A stretch of DNA of 64,000 bases, from positions 1 through 64,000 of the forward strand of contig JACKPW010000010.1 in NCBI GenBank assembly GCA_024233215.1, given 5' to 3'. Every line of letters begins with the position of its first letter. The first letter of the stretch is position 1. Below the pieces are notes generated by a model that saw nothing but the letters and a program-made list of their open reading frames with translations, was not told where the DNA came from and made no database searches. A program made the position numbers and the translations under genes. Source of the stretch: Verrucomicrobiales bacterium (lineage in GTDB: Bacteria > Verrucomicrobiota > Verrucomicrobiia > Limisphaerales > J093). Shown here one piece after another: positions 9,151 through 16,651 of the stretch.

Positions 9151-9837
9151 TCAGGGCCTCCGGGCCAGGATGGTTTCGCCGCCCCGCACCCGTTCACCAC
9201 AGCTCACCGCCACCTCGTAGTCCAGCGGCACATAGAGGTCGACACGCGAACCGAACCGGATGAGGGCAATGCGTTCCCCCCGGATGACCTCCTCCCCCTC
9301 CTTCACCCAGGGCAAAATGCGGCGCGCGATCAGTCCGGCGATCAACCGCACCCCGATGCGCTCCCCCTCCCGTTCGCTGGATTCGATTCCCAACAACAGG
9401 TTCTCGTTGAACTCGGCGGAATCGGCCCGCATGGCGTTGATGAACCGACCGGGCGTGTGGCGCCGGAGCATGACCCGGCCGCTGACCGGGGCATTCTCCA
9501 CGTGCACGTCGAAGATGGAGAGAAAGGTGGAGATGCGCCGGCAGCGTCCGCCCATGAAGCTGGACTCCTCGACCTCGTCGATGAGGTCGACCTTGCCGTG
9601 GGCGGGTGCGACAATGGCCTTCGGGTCCGCGGGTGGCCGGGCCTTGGGATCGCGGAAGAACCAAAGGCAGAACGCGCCGAAGACCAACCAGAGCCCCGCG
9701 AGGACGCCGGCCGCGCCCAGGACAAATTCGCCGAGCAACCGCGCCAGCACTCCCGCGAACATCAGCCCCAGCACCAGCACGAGCGACCAGTAGATCATCC
9801 GGAAGCCCGCGCGCATTGCCTTGCCCGCGTGTTTCAT
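9151..9837 (-). CDS. psd: Phosphatidylserine decarboxylase, short proenzyme form
   Basis: A 228-residue decarboxylase that converts phosphatidylserine to phosphatidylethanolamine. The proenzyme cuts itself to make a pyruvoyl group. The cleavage site is visible as RFGSRV, with Gly196-Ser197 giving the beta chain and the pyruvoyl-bearing alpha chain. This and the length place it in the short, archaeal-type Psd group rather than the E. coli type with LGST. Two hydrophobic helices (about residues 13-33 and 41-60) anchor it in the membrane. FRDPKARPP and FLSIFDVHVENAPVSG are family motifs. It is the first gene of the psd-pssA pair. Confidence 0.93.
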   Translation of the reverse strand: MKHAGKAMRAGFRMIYWSLVLVLGLMFAGVLARLLGEFVLGAAGVLAGLWLVFGAFCLWFFRDPKARPPADPKAIVAPAHGKVDLIDEVEESSFMGGRCRRISTFLSIFDVHVENAPVSGRVMLRRHTPGRFINAMRADSAEFNENLLLGIESSEREGERIGVRLIAGLIARRILPWVKEGEEVIRGERIALIRFGSRVDLYVPLDYEVAVSCGERVRGGETILARRP

Positions 9838-10019
9838 ATCCGCATCCTATCCGACGCAAAGGCGTTGGGAAGCCGATATTCAGGCCGCCGGAAACGGGTC
9901 CGGGCATCCGTGTCAGCCGGGGTGCGGCAGCGCGCTGTCCCGGTCGGCCACCCCAACTTGGGAGACTTGGGCCTCCTCACGCCGGCTGCTCCAGGGTTGG
10001 ACGGCAATCCCCGCCACCC

Positions 10020-11354
10020 TCAGGCGTCGGGGGGACGGTTGGCGAGGCTCCCGGCGGGAACGGTCTCGATCCGCGCATGTTCCTCCAGGAACTTCACCAC
10101 CTTGCCGCTGAGCACCTGGTAACGCACCTCGCCCAGCGTGTTGTTCTTCTGCATCTGCTTCACGAGGTCGTTCGGCTTCATCCGGTAGGCGGCCGCCATC
10201 TGCAGAATCCGCTGGGTCAACTCTTCCCGCGTGACCTCGATCTTCTCGGCCTCGGCAATCCGCTCGAAGGCGAAGCGCACCCGCAGGCGCTCCCTGGCGC
10301 TGTTGCTTGCCACCGCGTAAATCTGGTCCTTCTGCTCGTCCATCGCCTCCTTCGGAATGCCCCGGTCGGCGTTGGACTTGACGATGTCATAGACCGTGTT
10401 GCGGGTCTCGTGCTGGATCAACGTCTCGGGCAGTTCGCAGCTGAACCGGGCAAGCAGGTTCGCCACCAACTGGTCGACAAGGGCACGCCGCCGCTTGTCG
10501 GCGAGTTCCTTGCCAAGATCGTCGCGGACCCCTTCCTTGAGCTTTTCCAGGCCCTCCGCCCCAAATGACTTCGCGAACTCCTCGTCCACGGCCGGCAGCT
10601 TCTTCTCCTTCACCCCGACGATCTCGACCGCGTATTCCCCCTCCTTGCCGCCGACCTCCTTGATGACGAAGTCCGCCGGGAAACTGACCTTCACCGCACG
10701 CTTGTCACCGACCTTCGCGCCGAGCAACTGGTCGGTGAACCCGGGGATGAAATGGCTGGTTTCCACCAGCATCCAGGCGTTGTCCTTCTGGGTGACGCCC
10801 CGGGCGGCGGCGTTGAATTCGGTGATCGGCTTGCCCTCACAGGTGCCCTGGTAGTTGATCACCACGTAGTCGCCGCTGCTCACCGCGCGATCCACGTCCT
10901 CGTAGGCCGCCCGCTGCTCCTGCAGGACTTCGAGAGCCCGCGCAACGTCCTCGTCAGTGACCTGTTGGTCCTCCACTTTCGCGGGCAGCCCCTTGTATTC
11001 CGGCAACTCGAACTCCGGTTCGATCTCGAAGGTGGCGCTGAACCGGAACGGTTTGTCCGGCCCGAACTCCTCCGTCTTCACCTCGGGCTCGGTCAGGACG
11101 CGCAGCTTCTGCTCCTCCAACGCCTTGCGGAACGATTCGTTCAGGACGCGTTTGCGGGTTTCATCGCGGATGCCTCCCGCGTACTGCTTTTCCACAAGAT
11201 GCCGGGGCGCCTTGCCGGGCCGGAAACCGGGGAGCCGGGCCTGCCGGAAAAACTCCGCCGAGACCTTCTGCATTTCGGCCTGGATTACCTCCACCGGCAC
11301 CTCCACCTGGAGGGACCGCTTGCAGGGACCAACATTCTCAACCGTGACGTTCAC
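10020..11354 (-). CDS. tig: Trigger factor, ribosome-associated chaperone and prolyl isomerase
   Basis: A 444-residue trigger factor that binds nascent chains at the ribosomal exit. The N-terminal ribosome-binding domain carries the signature LPGFRPGKAP (about residues 42-51). The FKBP-like prolyl isomerase domain spans about 150-240 (SGDYVVINYQGTCEGKP...). The helical substrate-binding domain follows to the end. The length is normal for the family. In many bacteria tig precedes clpP and clpX; here the next gene on this strand is psd after 182 bp, so that linkage is absent. The C-terminal tail PAGSLANRPPDA is unconserved. Confidence 0.93.
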   Translation of the reverse strand: MNVTVENVGPCKRSLQVEVPVEVIQAEMQKVSAEFFRQARLPGFRPGKAPRHLVEKQYAGGIRDETRKRVLNESFRKALEEQKLRVLTEPEVKTEEFGPDKPFRFSATFEIEPEFELPEYKGLPAKVEDQQVTDEDVARALEVLQEQRAAYEDVDRAVSSGDYVVINYQGTCEGKPITEFNAAARGVTQKDNAWMLVETSHFIPGFTDQLLGAKVGDKRAVKVSFPADFVIKEVGGKEGEYAVEIVGVKEKKLPAVDEEFAKSFGAEGLEKLKEGVRDDLGKELADKRRRALVDQLVANLLARFSCELPETLIQHETRNTVYDIVKSNADRGIPKEAMDEQKDQIYAVASNSARERLRVRFAFERIAEAEKIEVTREELTQRILQMAAAYRMKPNDLVKQMQKNNTLGEVRYQVLSGKVVKFLEEHARIETVPAGSLANRPPDA

Positions 11355-11499
11355 AGTGCGTTTCTCGAATCAGGGTGTTCGTCGTTGCGCCCGGAAGGGA
11401 GGCCTCGCCCCCGCTGCCCGAACGAAAAGAGGGTGACCCTAGGCGGCGCCAACCCCGCCGTCAAGCGCGGGACAACCGCGGATTCCGGTGGCGGGTCGG

Positions 11500-11799
11500 C
11501 TATTCCGGCCCGGCGAGTTCGCGGACTTTGGCGTCGTACTTCTGGAAGATGGCCCGAAAATCCCGGGAGTAGCGATTGCCGTGAAGCAGATTACGGATCA
11601 CCTGCCAGAGCAGGATGCCATAGCCCGCAACCCCCCAGCCAGGATCCTCGTTGAGCAGGTACAATCCGATCAAAGCAAGTGACACCACGATGGCGAGTCC
11701 CTCAAGCACCCAGAACCGTGACTGGCTCGAAAGCTGCGGGTCCCGGTAATAACTAATCAAGAACCTCTCCCGGTCCGTAAACTCGATGATCTCGTTCAT
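11500..11799 (-). CDS. Small two-helix membrane protein of unknown function
   Basis: A 99-residue protein with two hydrophobic helices, roughly residues 29-48 and 55-70, and charged ends. The C-terminus (SRDFRAIFQKYDAKVRELAGPE) should be cytoplasmic or helical. I do not recognise the family. It starts with a good ATG and has codon use like its neighbours. It lies 145 bp upstream of tig on the same strand and 19 bp downstream of the c-heme lipoprotein gene, so it may be co-transcribed with either. No function can be given. Confidence 0.6.
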   Translation of the reverse strand: MNEIIEFTDRERFLISYYRDPQLSSQSRFWVLEGLAIVVSLALIGLYLLNEDPGWGVAGYGILLWQVIRNLLHGNRYSRDFRAIFQKYDAKVRELAGPE

Positions 11800-11818
11800 A
11801 CCAGTGGAATCGAGGGGT

Positions 11819-12433
11819 CTAGAATTCCCGAGGAATCCGGATCACCAGAACTCCCATGAAATCCCCGTCCGCAAAGTCGTGGCGGGGACTGCCAGTGTTG
11901 CGGTTGTGGCAATCGGCGCACGACGCGCTCGTGGCGGTCTCCGGATAAACGGCCGTGAAGTAGGCCCGGCCCCCGAGTTGTTCGTCCCGAAACAGCGGTT
12001 CGCCCGGCGACCGTGGAAGCACCGTCAGGGCTTCCTCCTCCAACCCGGTCTGCGCCGCCCCCAGCGGGCTGATCGGCCAGGGCGACCGAATCGCAAACGA
12101 GAACTCCGCCCCGTGCGTGGCGATCTCCTGCGCCGCCCGACGCAGAAACGCCCCGTGGCTGCCGCGGTTCAAGTCCGAGATCCGAGATCCGAAATCCGAA
12201 GGGGAAGTGGGCGCCGGGGAATCACCCGTTTTGGCTTCAAGCCAGGCCGCGTTTGCCGCCCGCAACACCGCATGCAGCCCATCCGCCATGCGCTGGTAGG
12301 AAACCCGATCCGCCAGGTGCGCGGGCGCGGCGACGGAGGACTGGCCAGACTTGTCGGACAGCGACCGCGTGGCGCAACCGGCAAACAGCACAGCGACGAC
12401 GCCCAATGCCAGGGAAGCGGGGAGCAGTTTCAT
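11819..12433 (-). CDS. Lipoprotein with one c-type heme site (DUF3365/Tll0287-like)
   Basis: A 204-residue lipoprotein. I use the ATG at 12433 rather than the GTG 15 bp upstream because it directly opens a signal peptide ending in the lipobox LFAGC (Cys20). A single heme-attachment motif CADCH lies at 172-176, within YPETATSASCADCHN, as in Tll0287-like/DUF3365 proteins, which are periplasmic monoheme domains. Residues about 79-88 (SDFGSRISDL) are encoded by a short DNA repeat and look like an insertion in a linker. Reconstruction of the neighbouring IS site shows that this gene originally began 11 bp after the stop of the ASPIC/UnbV gene. It is now cut off from that operon. Confidence 0.8.
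   Translation of the reverse strand: MKLLPASLALGVVAVLFAGCATRSLSDKSGQSSVAAPAHLADRVSYQRMADGLHAVLRAANAAWLEAKTGDSPAPTSPSDFGSRISDLNRGSHGAFLRRAAQEIATHGAEFSFAIRSPWPISPLGAAQTGLEEEALTVLPRSPGEPLFRDEQLGGRAYFTAVYPETATSASCADCHNRNTGSPRHDFADGDFMGVLVIRIPREF
12174..12200. repeat. Short quasi-tandem repeat inside the c-heme gene
   Basis: Three and a half copies of an 8-bp unit (TCCGAGA / TCCGAAA type). They keep the frame open and encode SDFGSRISD in the lipoprotein. This kind of tract is normally intergenic, so its presence in a coding linker suggests an insertion or expansion. Confidence 0.7.
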
Positions 12434-12470
12434 CGTAAAGGGTCTCACGGGTTGGGCTCGCGCAGTTTCA

Positions 12471-12481
12471 GGATCTGATCC
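12471..12481. repeat. Left target-site duplication of the IS4-family element
   Basis: GGATCTGATCC lies immediately outside the left terminal repeat and is identical to 14341-14351. Removing the element and one copy restores the 3' end of the ASPIC/UnbV gene, which supports this as an 11-bp duplication. Confidence 0.9.
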
Positions 12482-12490
12482 GAATGGCGC

Positions 12491-12826
12491 TTAATTAAGC
12501 CCTAAAACTCTCTTGGTAAGACGTTTGCGACGGCGGGTGTCGGGCAGGGTTCCGAAGATCACCGTGCGGCTGATCACCTGCATTCGCTGGAGAGTCTGCT
12601 GGATCACCCGCCAGTTCGCAATGGCTTCCTGCAGGGCCTCGAACTGTTCCTTGGACAGCGCCACACTCACTGTCTTGCCCTTCACCTTGCGGGTCCACTG
12701 ATAGCAGGGTCCCCCGGCACCGGGACCCCGGTCCTGCACGTAGCCCTGGCTGATCCAGCCCCCCCGGGCCAACTGCCGGCGCAGTCGGGCATACTCCGCC
12801 CGAAGTTCCTCCAGATCGATTTTCAT
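12491..12826 (-). CDS. IS accessory protein, DUF6788-like
   Basis: A 111-residue basic protein inside the IS, divergent from the transposase. The ATG at 12826 is preferred to an upstream one because MKIDLEELRAEYARLRRQL starts a helix and gives a compact protein. GGWISQGYVQDRGPGAGGPCYQWTRK and VSVALSKEQFEALQEAIANW resemble DUF6788 proteins, often found beside transposases, though the usual Cys pairs are mostly missing here. A helix-rich N-terminus and basic tail suggest DNA or RNA binding, perhaps regulation of transposition; this is inference. Its last codons (GLN, stop) lie in the left terminal repeat, and it reads outward toward the c-heme gene, which it could help to transcribe. Confidence 0.7.
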   Translation of the reverse strand: MKIDLEELRAEYARLRRQLARGGWISQGYVQDRGPGAGGPCYQWTRKVKGKTVSVALSKEQFEALQEAIANWRVIQQTLQRMQVISRTVIFGTLPDTRRRKRLTKRVLGLN

Positions 12827-12852
12827 TGACCCAGAGCCTAGCATGCCCGTCA

Positions 12853-12878
12853 ATAGGGCGGTATACATACCGCCCTAT
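12853..12878. promoter_or_regulatory. Perfect 12-bp palindrome overlapping the transposase start
   Basis: ATAGGGCGGTAT and its exact complement are separated by two bases, and the right arm includes AT of the transposase ATG at 12877. It lies between the divergent accessory and transposase genes. It could be an operator, or an RNA hairpin that hides the start codon and limits transposase translation. It could also act as a barrier to read-through from outside. Confidence 0.65.
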
Positions 12879-14331
12879 GCAAACCCCCTGCTTCCCCGCC
12901 TGGCGCGCCCGGTTCGCCGCCCTCGGCCGCCGCTCCGTCCACCGCCTCCGTCAGGCCACCCTCGCCCAACTGGGCGAGCACCTCGGCTCCTTGATTCCCC
13001 CCGGCCTCCTGGCCGCCGAGGACGAAGGCCTCAACAGCCGCGAGCGGGTCTTCTCCCTCGGTTTCACTGCTCAGTGCTTCCTGTGGCAACTGCTCAATCC
13101 CGGCACCGCCTGTCGCGAGGTGGTCCGCCAGGTCCAGGCCTTGTGCCGCCTGCAGGGGCGCCAACCGCCCGACGACAACACCTCCGCCTACGCCCAAGCA
13201 CGGAAGCGTCTGCCGCAGGAGCGGTTGGAAGGGATGCTGGGGGCCACGGCCCGGGCCGCCGACCGCCGGGCCGGGGACGTCGGTCATCTGCGGGGTCGCC
13301 CGGTCAAGGTGGTCGATGGCAGCGCGGTGCAACTGCCCGACACGCCGGAGAACCAGAAGCAGTATCCTCAGCCCTCGAGGCAGAAACGGGGCTGCGGGTT
13401 TCCGGTGATGCATCTGGTGGTGCTCTTCTCGCTGGCCAGCGGGGCGTTGCTGGCGGTGGCGATGGGCAACCTGCACCAGCATGACCTGCGGTTGTTTGCC
13501 CTCCTGTGGGAGACGTTGCGGGCCGGGGACATTCTGCTGGGCGACCGGGGTTTCGGTGACTATGTCACCCTGGCGCGACTGCCCTTGCAAGGGGTGGATG
13601 TCGTGGCGCGCCTGCATGCCCGGCGCAAGGTGGATTTCCGCAAAGGGCGGCGCCTGGGACATCACGATGCGCTGTATGTCTGGCGCAAGGGCTATCGGCA
13701 GTCGGACATCCTCACTGCCCGGCAATGGCGGAGGCTCCCCGAGCAGATCACGGTGCGGATCGTGCGTTTCACCGCCCTCATCCGAGGCTATCGGAATCGC
13801 CCGATCACGCTGGTGACGACGTTGTTGGATCCGGTGGCCTATCCGGCGGAGGAACTGGCCGCCCTCTATGGCCGGCGCTGGCGCTTGGAGCTATGTTTGC
13901 GGGACGTGAAGACGACGATGGGCATGGAGATGCTGCGCTGTCAGTCGCCGGCCATGGCGCGCAAGGAGGTGCTGACGTATCTGATCGCCCACAACCTGGT
14001 CCGTTGCGTGATGGCCGAAGCGGCGTTGGTGCATGATGCGCAACTGGACCGGTTGAGTTTCAAGGGTACGCTCGATGCGTTGCGGCAATACAGCGCGGCC
14101 ATCGACCGGGGGCGCAACCGCCGGGTCCGGCAGCAGCTTTGGGAGGACTTGCTGCTCAACCTCGTGCGGGATGCGGTCCCCGACCGCCCCGGCCGGAGTG
14201 AACCCCGCGCGGTGAAGCGACGCCCAAAACCCTTCCCCCTCCTAAACAAGCCCCGACGAAAGTTCAAAGAACTGCCCCATCGCAACCGTTACTGGAAAGG
14301 CAATCCCCGAAATACAAGGGGCCTTAATTAA
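12877..14331 (+). CDS. IS4-family DDE transposase
   Basis: A 484-residue transposase. The ATG at 12877 is chosen because MQTPCFPAWRARF matches the usual beginning and lies at the palindrome. The catalytic triad is complete: Asp147 in KVVDGSAVQLPD, Asp223 in LLGDRGF, and Glu338 in YGRRWRLELCLRDVK, which matches the IS4 signature Y-x2-R-x3-E-x6-K. An N-terminal helical DNA-binding region precedes the RNase H fold. A basic C-terminal tail ends with RGLN, read through the right terminal repeat. There is no frameshift, so the enzyme is probably active. Confidence 0.93.
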   Translation: MQTPCFPAWRARFAALGRRSVHRLRQATLAQLGEHLGSLIPPGLLAAEDEGLNSRERVFSLGFTAQCFLWQLLNPGTACREVVRQVQALCRLQGRQPPDDNTSAYAQARKRLPQERLEGMLGATARAADRRAGDVGHLRGRPVKVVDGSAVQLPDTPENQKQYPQPSRQKRGCGFPVMHLVVLFSLASGALLAVAMGNLHQHDLRLFALLWETLRAGDILLGDRGFGDYVTLARLPLQGVDVVARLHARRKVDFRKGRRLGHHDALYVWRKGYRQSDILTARQWRRLPEQITVRIVRFTALIRGYRNRPITLVTTLLDPVAYPAEELAALYGRRWRLELCLRDVKTTMGMEMLRCQSPAMARKEVLTYLIAHNLVRCVMAEAALVHDAQLDRLSFKGTLDALRQYSAAIDRGRNRRVRQQLWEDLLLNLVRDAVPDRPGRSEPRAVKRRPKPFPLLNKPRRKFKELPHRNRYWKGNPRNTRGLN

Positions 14332-16006
14332 GCGCCATTCGGATCTGATCCACCGCCACGTCGTGAAGGGTCCGGGTGCCCCCACCCGGCCAGCGGATTT
14401 CCAGTCGATCCACCTTGGATGCCGACCCCAGTCCGAGATGCACACGCGTGTCGCCCTGCATCAGGAAGCCCGTGGGGCAAAGCACCTCCGTGTTCCAGGT
14501 CCGGCCACCGCCCTCGACGGTGATCAACGCCCCGTAGGCCACGCGGCCATGACGATCCCGCACGTCGAGTTTCAGCCAGTGGTTGCGGCTGCCCTGCTCC
14601 CCGCGGTTGCGCAGGAGGAACGGCCGGTTTGCCAGCGTCGTCGCCAACAGGTCCAGCCGACCGTCATTGTCGAAATCGAGCACCGCACTTCCGCGCCCGT
14701 CGATGGGCGTGGCAAAGAACGCCCCACCCTCCTTCCCCGCGTCGCTGAACCGGCCTTCGCCGTCGTTCTCCAACAACAGACTCAACGTGCCGCCCAAGGT
14801 AAACGCACTCCCGTTGACAATGAACAGGTCCGGGTCACCGTCGTTGTCGAAGTCAATGAAACTGCCGCCCCACCCAACGTGGTTCTGCGTCAACCGCCCC
14901 AGCCCCGACCGCCACATTTCGTCGAGGTAATGCCCGCCCTCCTGCCGCACGTACAGGGAGCCGTAGCCGAAGCGCGTCACGAAGAGGTCCAGCCAGCCGT
15001 CGTTGTTGGCATCCGCCAACGTGGCGTTCATCGAGCCGGGCGCTTCTCCGATGGAGTTCAACGCGACGCCCAGTTCCAATCCGGCATCGTGGAACTGGCC
15101 CTTGCCGTCGTTCAGCCAAAGACCGTTCGGCGTGTCATCGTTCGAGACATAGAGGTCCGGGTCGCCGTCCCGGTCGCAGTCGAACGCCGACACCGACATG
15201 CCGCGATGCATGGGCGCATAGAGCCCGGCATTCTGCGTGATCGGCTCGAAGGTCCCGTCGCCGCGATTGCGGAAGAGAACGTCGGCCTCTCCGGGATACG
15301 CCAGCGGCCCCGGATACGCGCCGGGGTTCTGTTCGGAAATGGTGGACGGATCGAACGTCAGGTAGTTCGCCACGTACAGGTCCAGCGAACCGTCGCCGTC
15401 GGCGTCGAGGAAGGTGGCGGAAATCCCGGTGCCTTTCGCATCGGCCACTCCGGCTTGAGTCGTCACGTCGTCGAACGTGCCGTCGCCACGGTTGCGGAGA
15501 AGCTGATTCGCGCCGAAACAGGCAACGTAGAGATCCTCGAAACCGTCGTTGTCGTAGTCACCGGTGGCAGCTGCACTCGCAAAGCCGGTCCCCGCGACGC
15601 CGGCCCGGGCCGTCACGTCCTCGAAGGTACCGTCGCCGCGATTGCGGTACAGCCGGTTTGGTTCGCGCGCCACCTTCAGACCCCTCTTGGTGACGCCGTC
15701 GAGCGGTCCCCAGTTCAGGAGGTAGAGGTCCACGAAACCGTCGTTGTCGTAGTCGAACACCGCTCCGCCGGCGCCGTTCGACAGCAGGATGTTCATGATG
15801 CCGTCGTGACAGAATTGGTGGGTGAACCCGATCCCGGCCTGTCGCGTCACGTCGATGAACCGGTCGTTGACCCCGGCAGAAACAGGCGGAAGCGGCGGCG
15901 GGATCTGGGCGGCGGCACGGCATGCCGTCGAGGCCAGCGCCAATACGGAAATCAGCAAATGCCACGTCCACCCGCGTCTTCCCAGGAACTGTCGTTTGGA
16001 AACCAC
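14324..16006 (-). CDS. FG-GAP/VCBS repeat protein with ASPIC/UnbV domain, 3' end replaced by IS
   Basis: About 560 residues. No ATG is available; the GTG at 16006 gives a plausible export signal (RRGWTWHLLISVLALASTACRAAA) with AGGA upstream. Six or more FG-GAP/VCBS blades with calcium-type loops follow (FDYDNDGFVDLYLLNWG, GDYDNDGFEDLYVACFG, LDADGDGSLDLYVANY, and others), forming a secreted beta-propeller. The C-terminal ASPIC/UnbV domain is at about 470-555. The IS4 element entered codon ATC-C near the end, so the protein now ends QIRMALN instead of the native QILKLREPNP, which can be read across the empty site. It is the fourth gene of an operon with GH127, PfkB and an unknown protein. The native ligand is unknown. 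Confidence 0.85.
   Translation of the reverse strand: MVSKRQFLGRRGWTWHLLISVLALASTACRAAAQIPPPLPPVSAGVNDRFIDVTRQAGIGFTHQFCHDGIMNILLSNGAGGAVFDYDNDGFVDLYLLNWGPLDGVTKRGLKVAREPNRLYRNRGDGTFEDVTARAGVAGTGFASAAATGDYDNDGFEDLYVACFGANQLLRNRGDGTFDDVTTQAGVADAKGTGISATFLDADGDGSLDLYVANYLTFDPSTISEQNPGAYPGPLAYPGEADVLFRNRGDGTFEPITQNAGLYAPMHRGMSVSAFDCDRDGDPDLYVSNDDTPNGLWLNDGKGQFHDAGLELGVALNSIGEAPGSMNATLADANNDGWLDLFVTRFGYGSLYVRQEGGHYLDEMWRSGLGRLTQNHVGWGGSFIDFDNDGDPDLFIVNGSAFTLGGTLSLLLENDGEGRFSDAGKEGGAFFATPIDGRGSAVLDFDNDGRLDLLATTLANRPFLLRNRGEQGSRNHWLKLDVRDRHGRVAYGALITVEGGGRTWNTEVLCPTGFLMQGDTRVHLGLGSASKVDRLEIRWPGGGTRTLHDVAVDQIRMALN
14341..14351. repeat. Right target-site duplication of the IS4-family element
   Basis: GGATCTGATCC, identical to 12471-12481 and directly outside the right terminal repeat. 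It still encodes part of VDQIR of the ASPIC/UnbV protein. Confidence 0.9.
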
Positions 16007-16108
16007 GGCGTGATCCTGACGCAGGAACCGAGCCTCTGGCAAGGCAGTGCGTCACGCGCGGACGGGCCGCCTCCCCATAGCGTAAGCGTAGCAAGGCGGG
16101 TCGTGGTT

Positions 16109-16651
16109 TCAATCCTGGTCCCCCGCTCCCCCCGTGGAGATCCCGTGAGTCACGCCGCCGGCCGCTTCCGCCCCCAACTTGCGGTCATACTCCTTCGCGA
16201 ACTCCTCCCATGCCGGCATCAGTTCCGGCCTCGCCGTGATCATAAGGGCGTTTGAATTGGGCTGATAGGTGATCTCAAATTGCCCCTGGTTGGTCCGGCA
16301 GAACGGGGGAATCGCCTGCAGGACTGACATCCAGGCCTTGACCGTCGGAACCTCGTTGCTGAACACGAAGCTCCGGCGCTCGAGATATCCCAGTTCGACG
16401 AGCGCCAGAAGGTGCTGCTCATGCTCCTTCCCATAATCCTGAGCAGTCCGGTTTGGATGGAAAAGCTTCCGGACCAGCACACGCAGTTGACGCGGTTTGG
16501 CCTGCATCAGATACGCCATGCGGCCTGCTTCCCGGGCTCCCGCGACGTGATACTCGATCGAACCTTTCGCCGGCAGCCGAAAGAACCACACCGCGAAGGC
16601 CGCCGCCAACAGCGCAACGGCAACACTGCTGAATCCGGCCTTCCTGCTCAC
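16109..16651 (-). CDS. Single-pass membrane-anchored protein of unknown function
   Basis: A 180-residue protein starting at a GTG that overlaps the PfkB stop by four bases (GTGA), so it is translationally coupled. One hydrophobic segment (about residues 7-25) anchors it or exports it. The remainder is soluble, with LVRKLFHPNRTAQDYGKEHEQHLLALVELGYLERR, which resembles a winged-helix-like stretch but is not a match I can name. It is 102 bp upstream of the ASPIC/UnbV gene. No function can be assigned beyond membership in this sugar-related operon. Confidence 0.65.
   Translation of the reverse strand: MSRKAGFSSVAVALLAAAFAVWFFRLPAKGSIEYHVAGAREAGRMAYLMQAKPRQLRVLVRKLFHPNRTAQDYGKEHEQHLLALVELGYLERRSFVFSNEVPTVKAWMSVLQAIPPFCRTNQGQFEITYQPNSNALMITARPELMPAWEEFAKEYDRKLGAEAAGGVTHGISTGGAGDQD

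Larger units (their letters stand above)
12482..14340 (+). mobile_element. Complete IS4-family insertion sequence (1859 bp) with accessory gene
   Basis: The ends are perfect 18-bp inverted repeats: GAATGGCGCTTAATTAAG at 12482-12499 and its complement at 14323-14340. The match resumes for two further bases after one mismatch. The element is flanked by 11-bp direct repeats. It contains a DDE transposase (+) and a divergent small gene of DUF6788 type (-). The TTAATTAA in each end supplies the stop codon of the gene running into it. Intact ends, an exact duplication and an unbroken transposase suggest recent insertion. The 11-bp duplication and the Y-R-E-K signature fit the IS4 family; the subgroup is not determined. 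Confidence 0.93.

Noticed and set aside
12471..12502. A 29-bp terminal inverted repeat for the IS, including GGATCTGATCC
   Set aside because: GGATCTGATCC is itself nearly palindromic, so it mimics an extension of the inverted repeat. It is an exact direct repeat on both sides, and removing one copy restores the host reading frame, so it is the target duplication.
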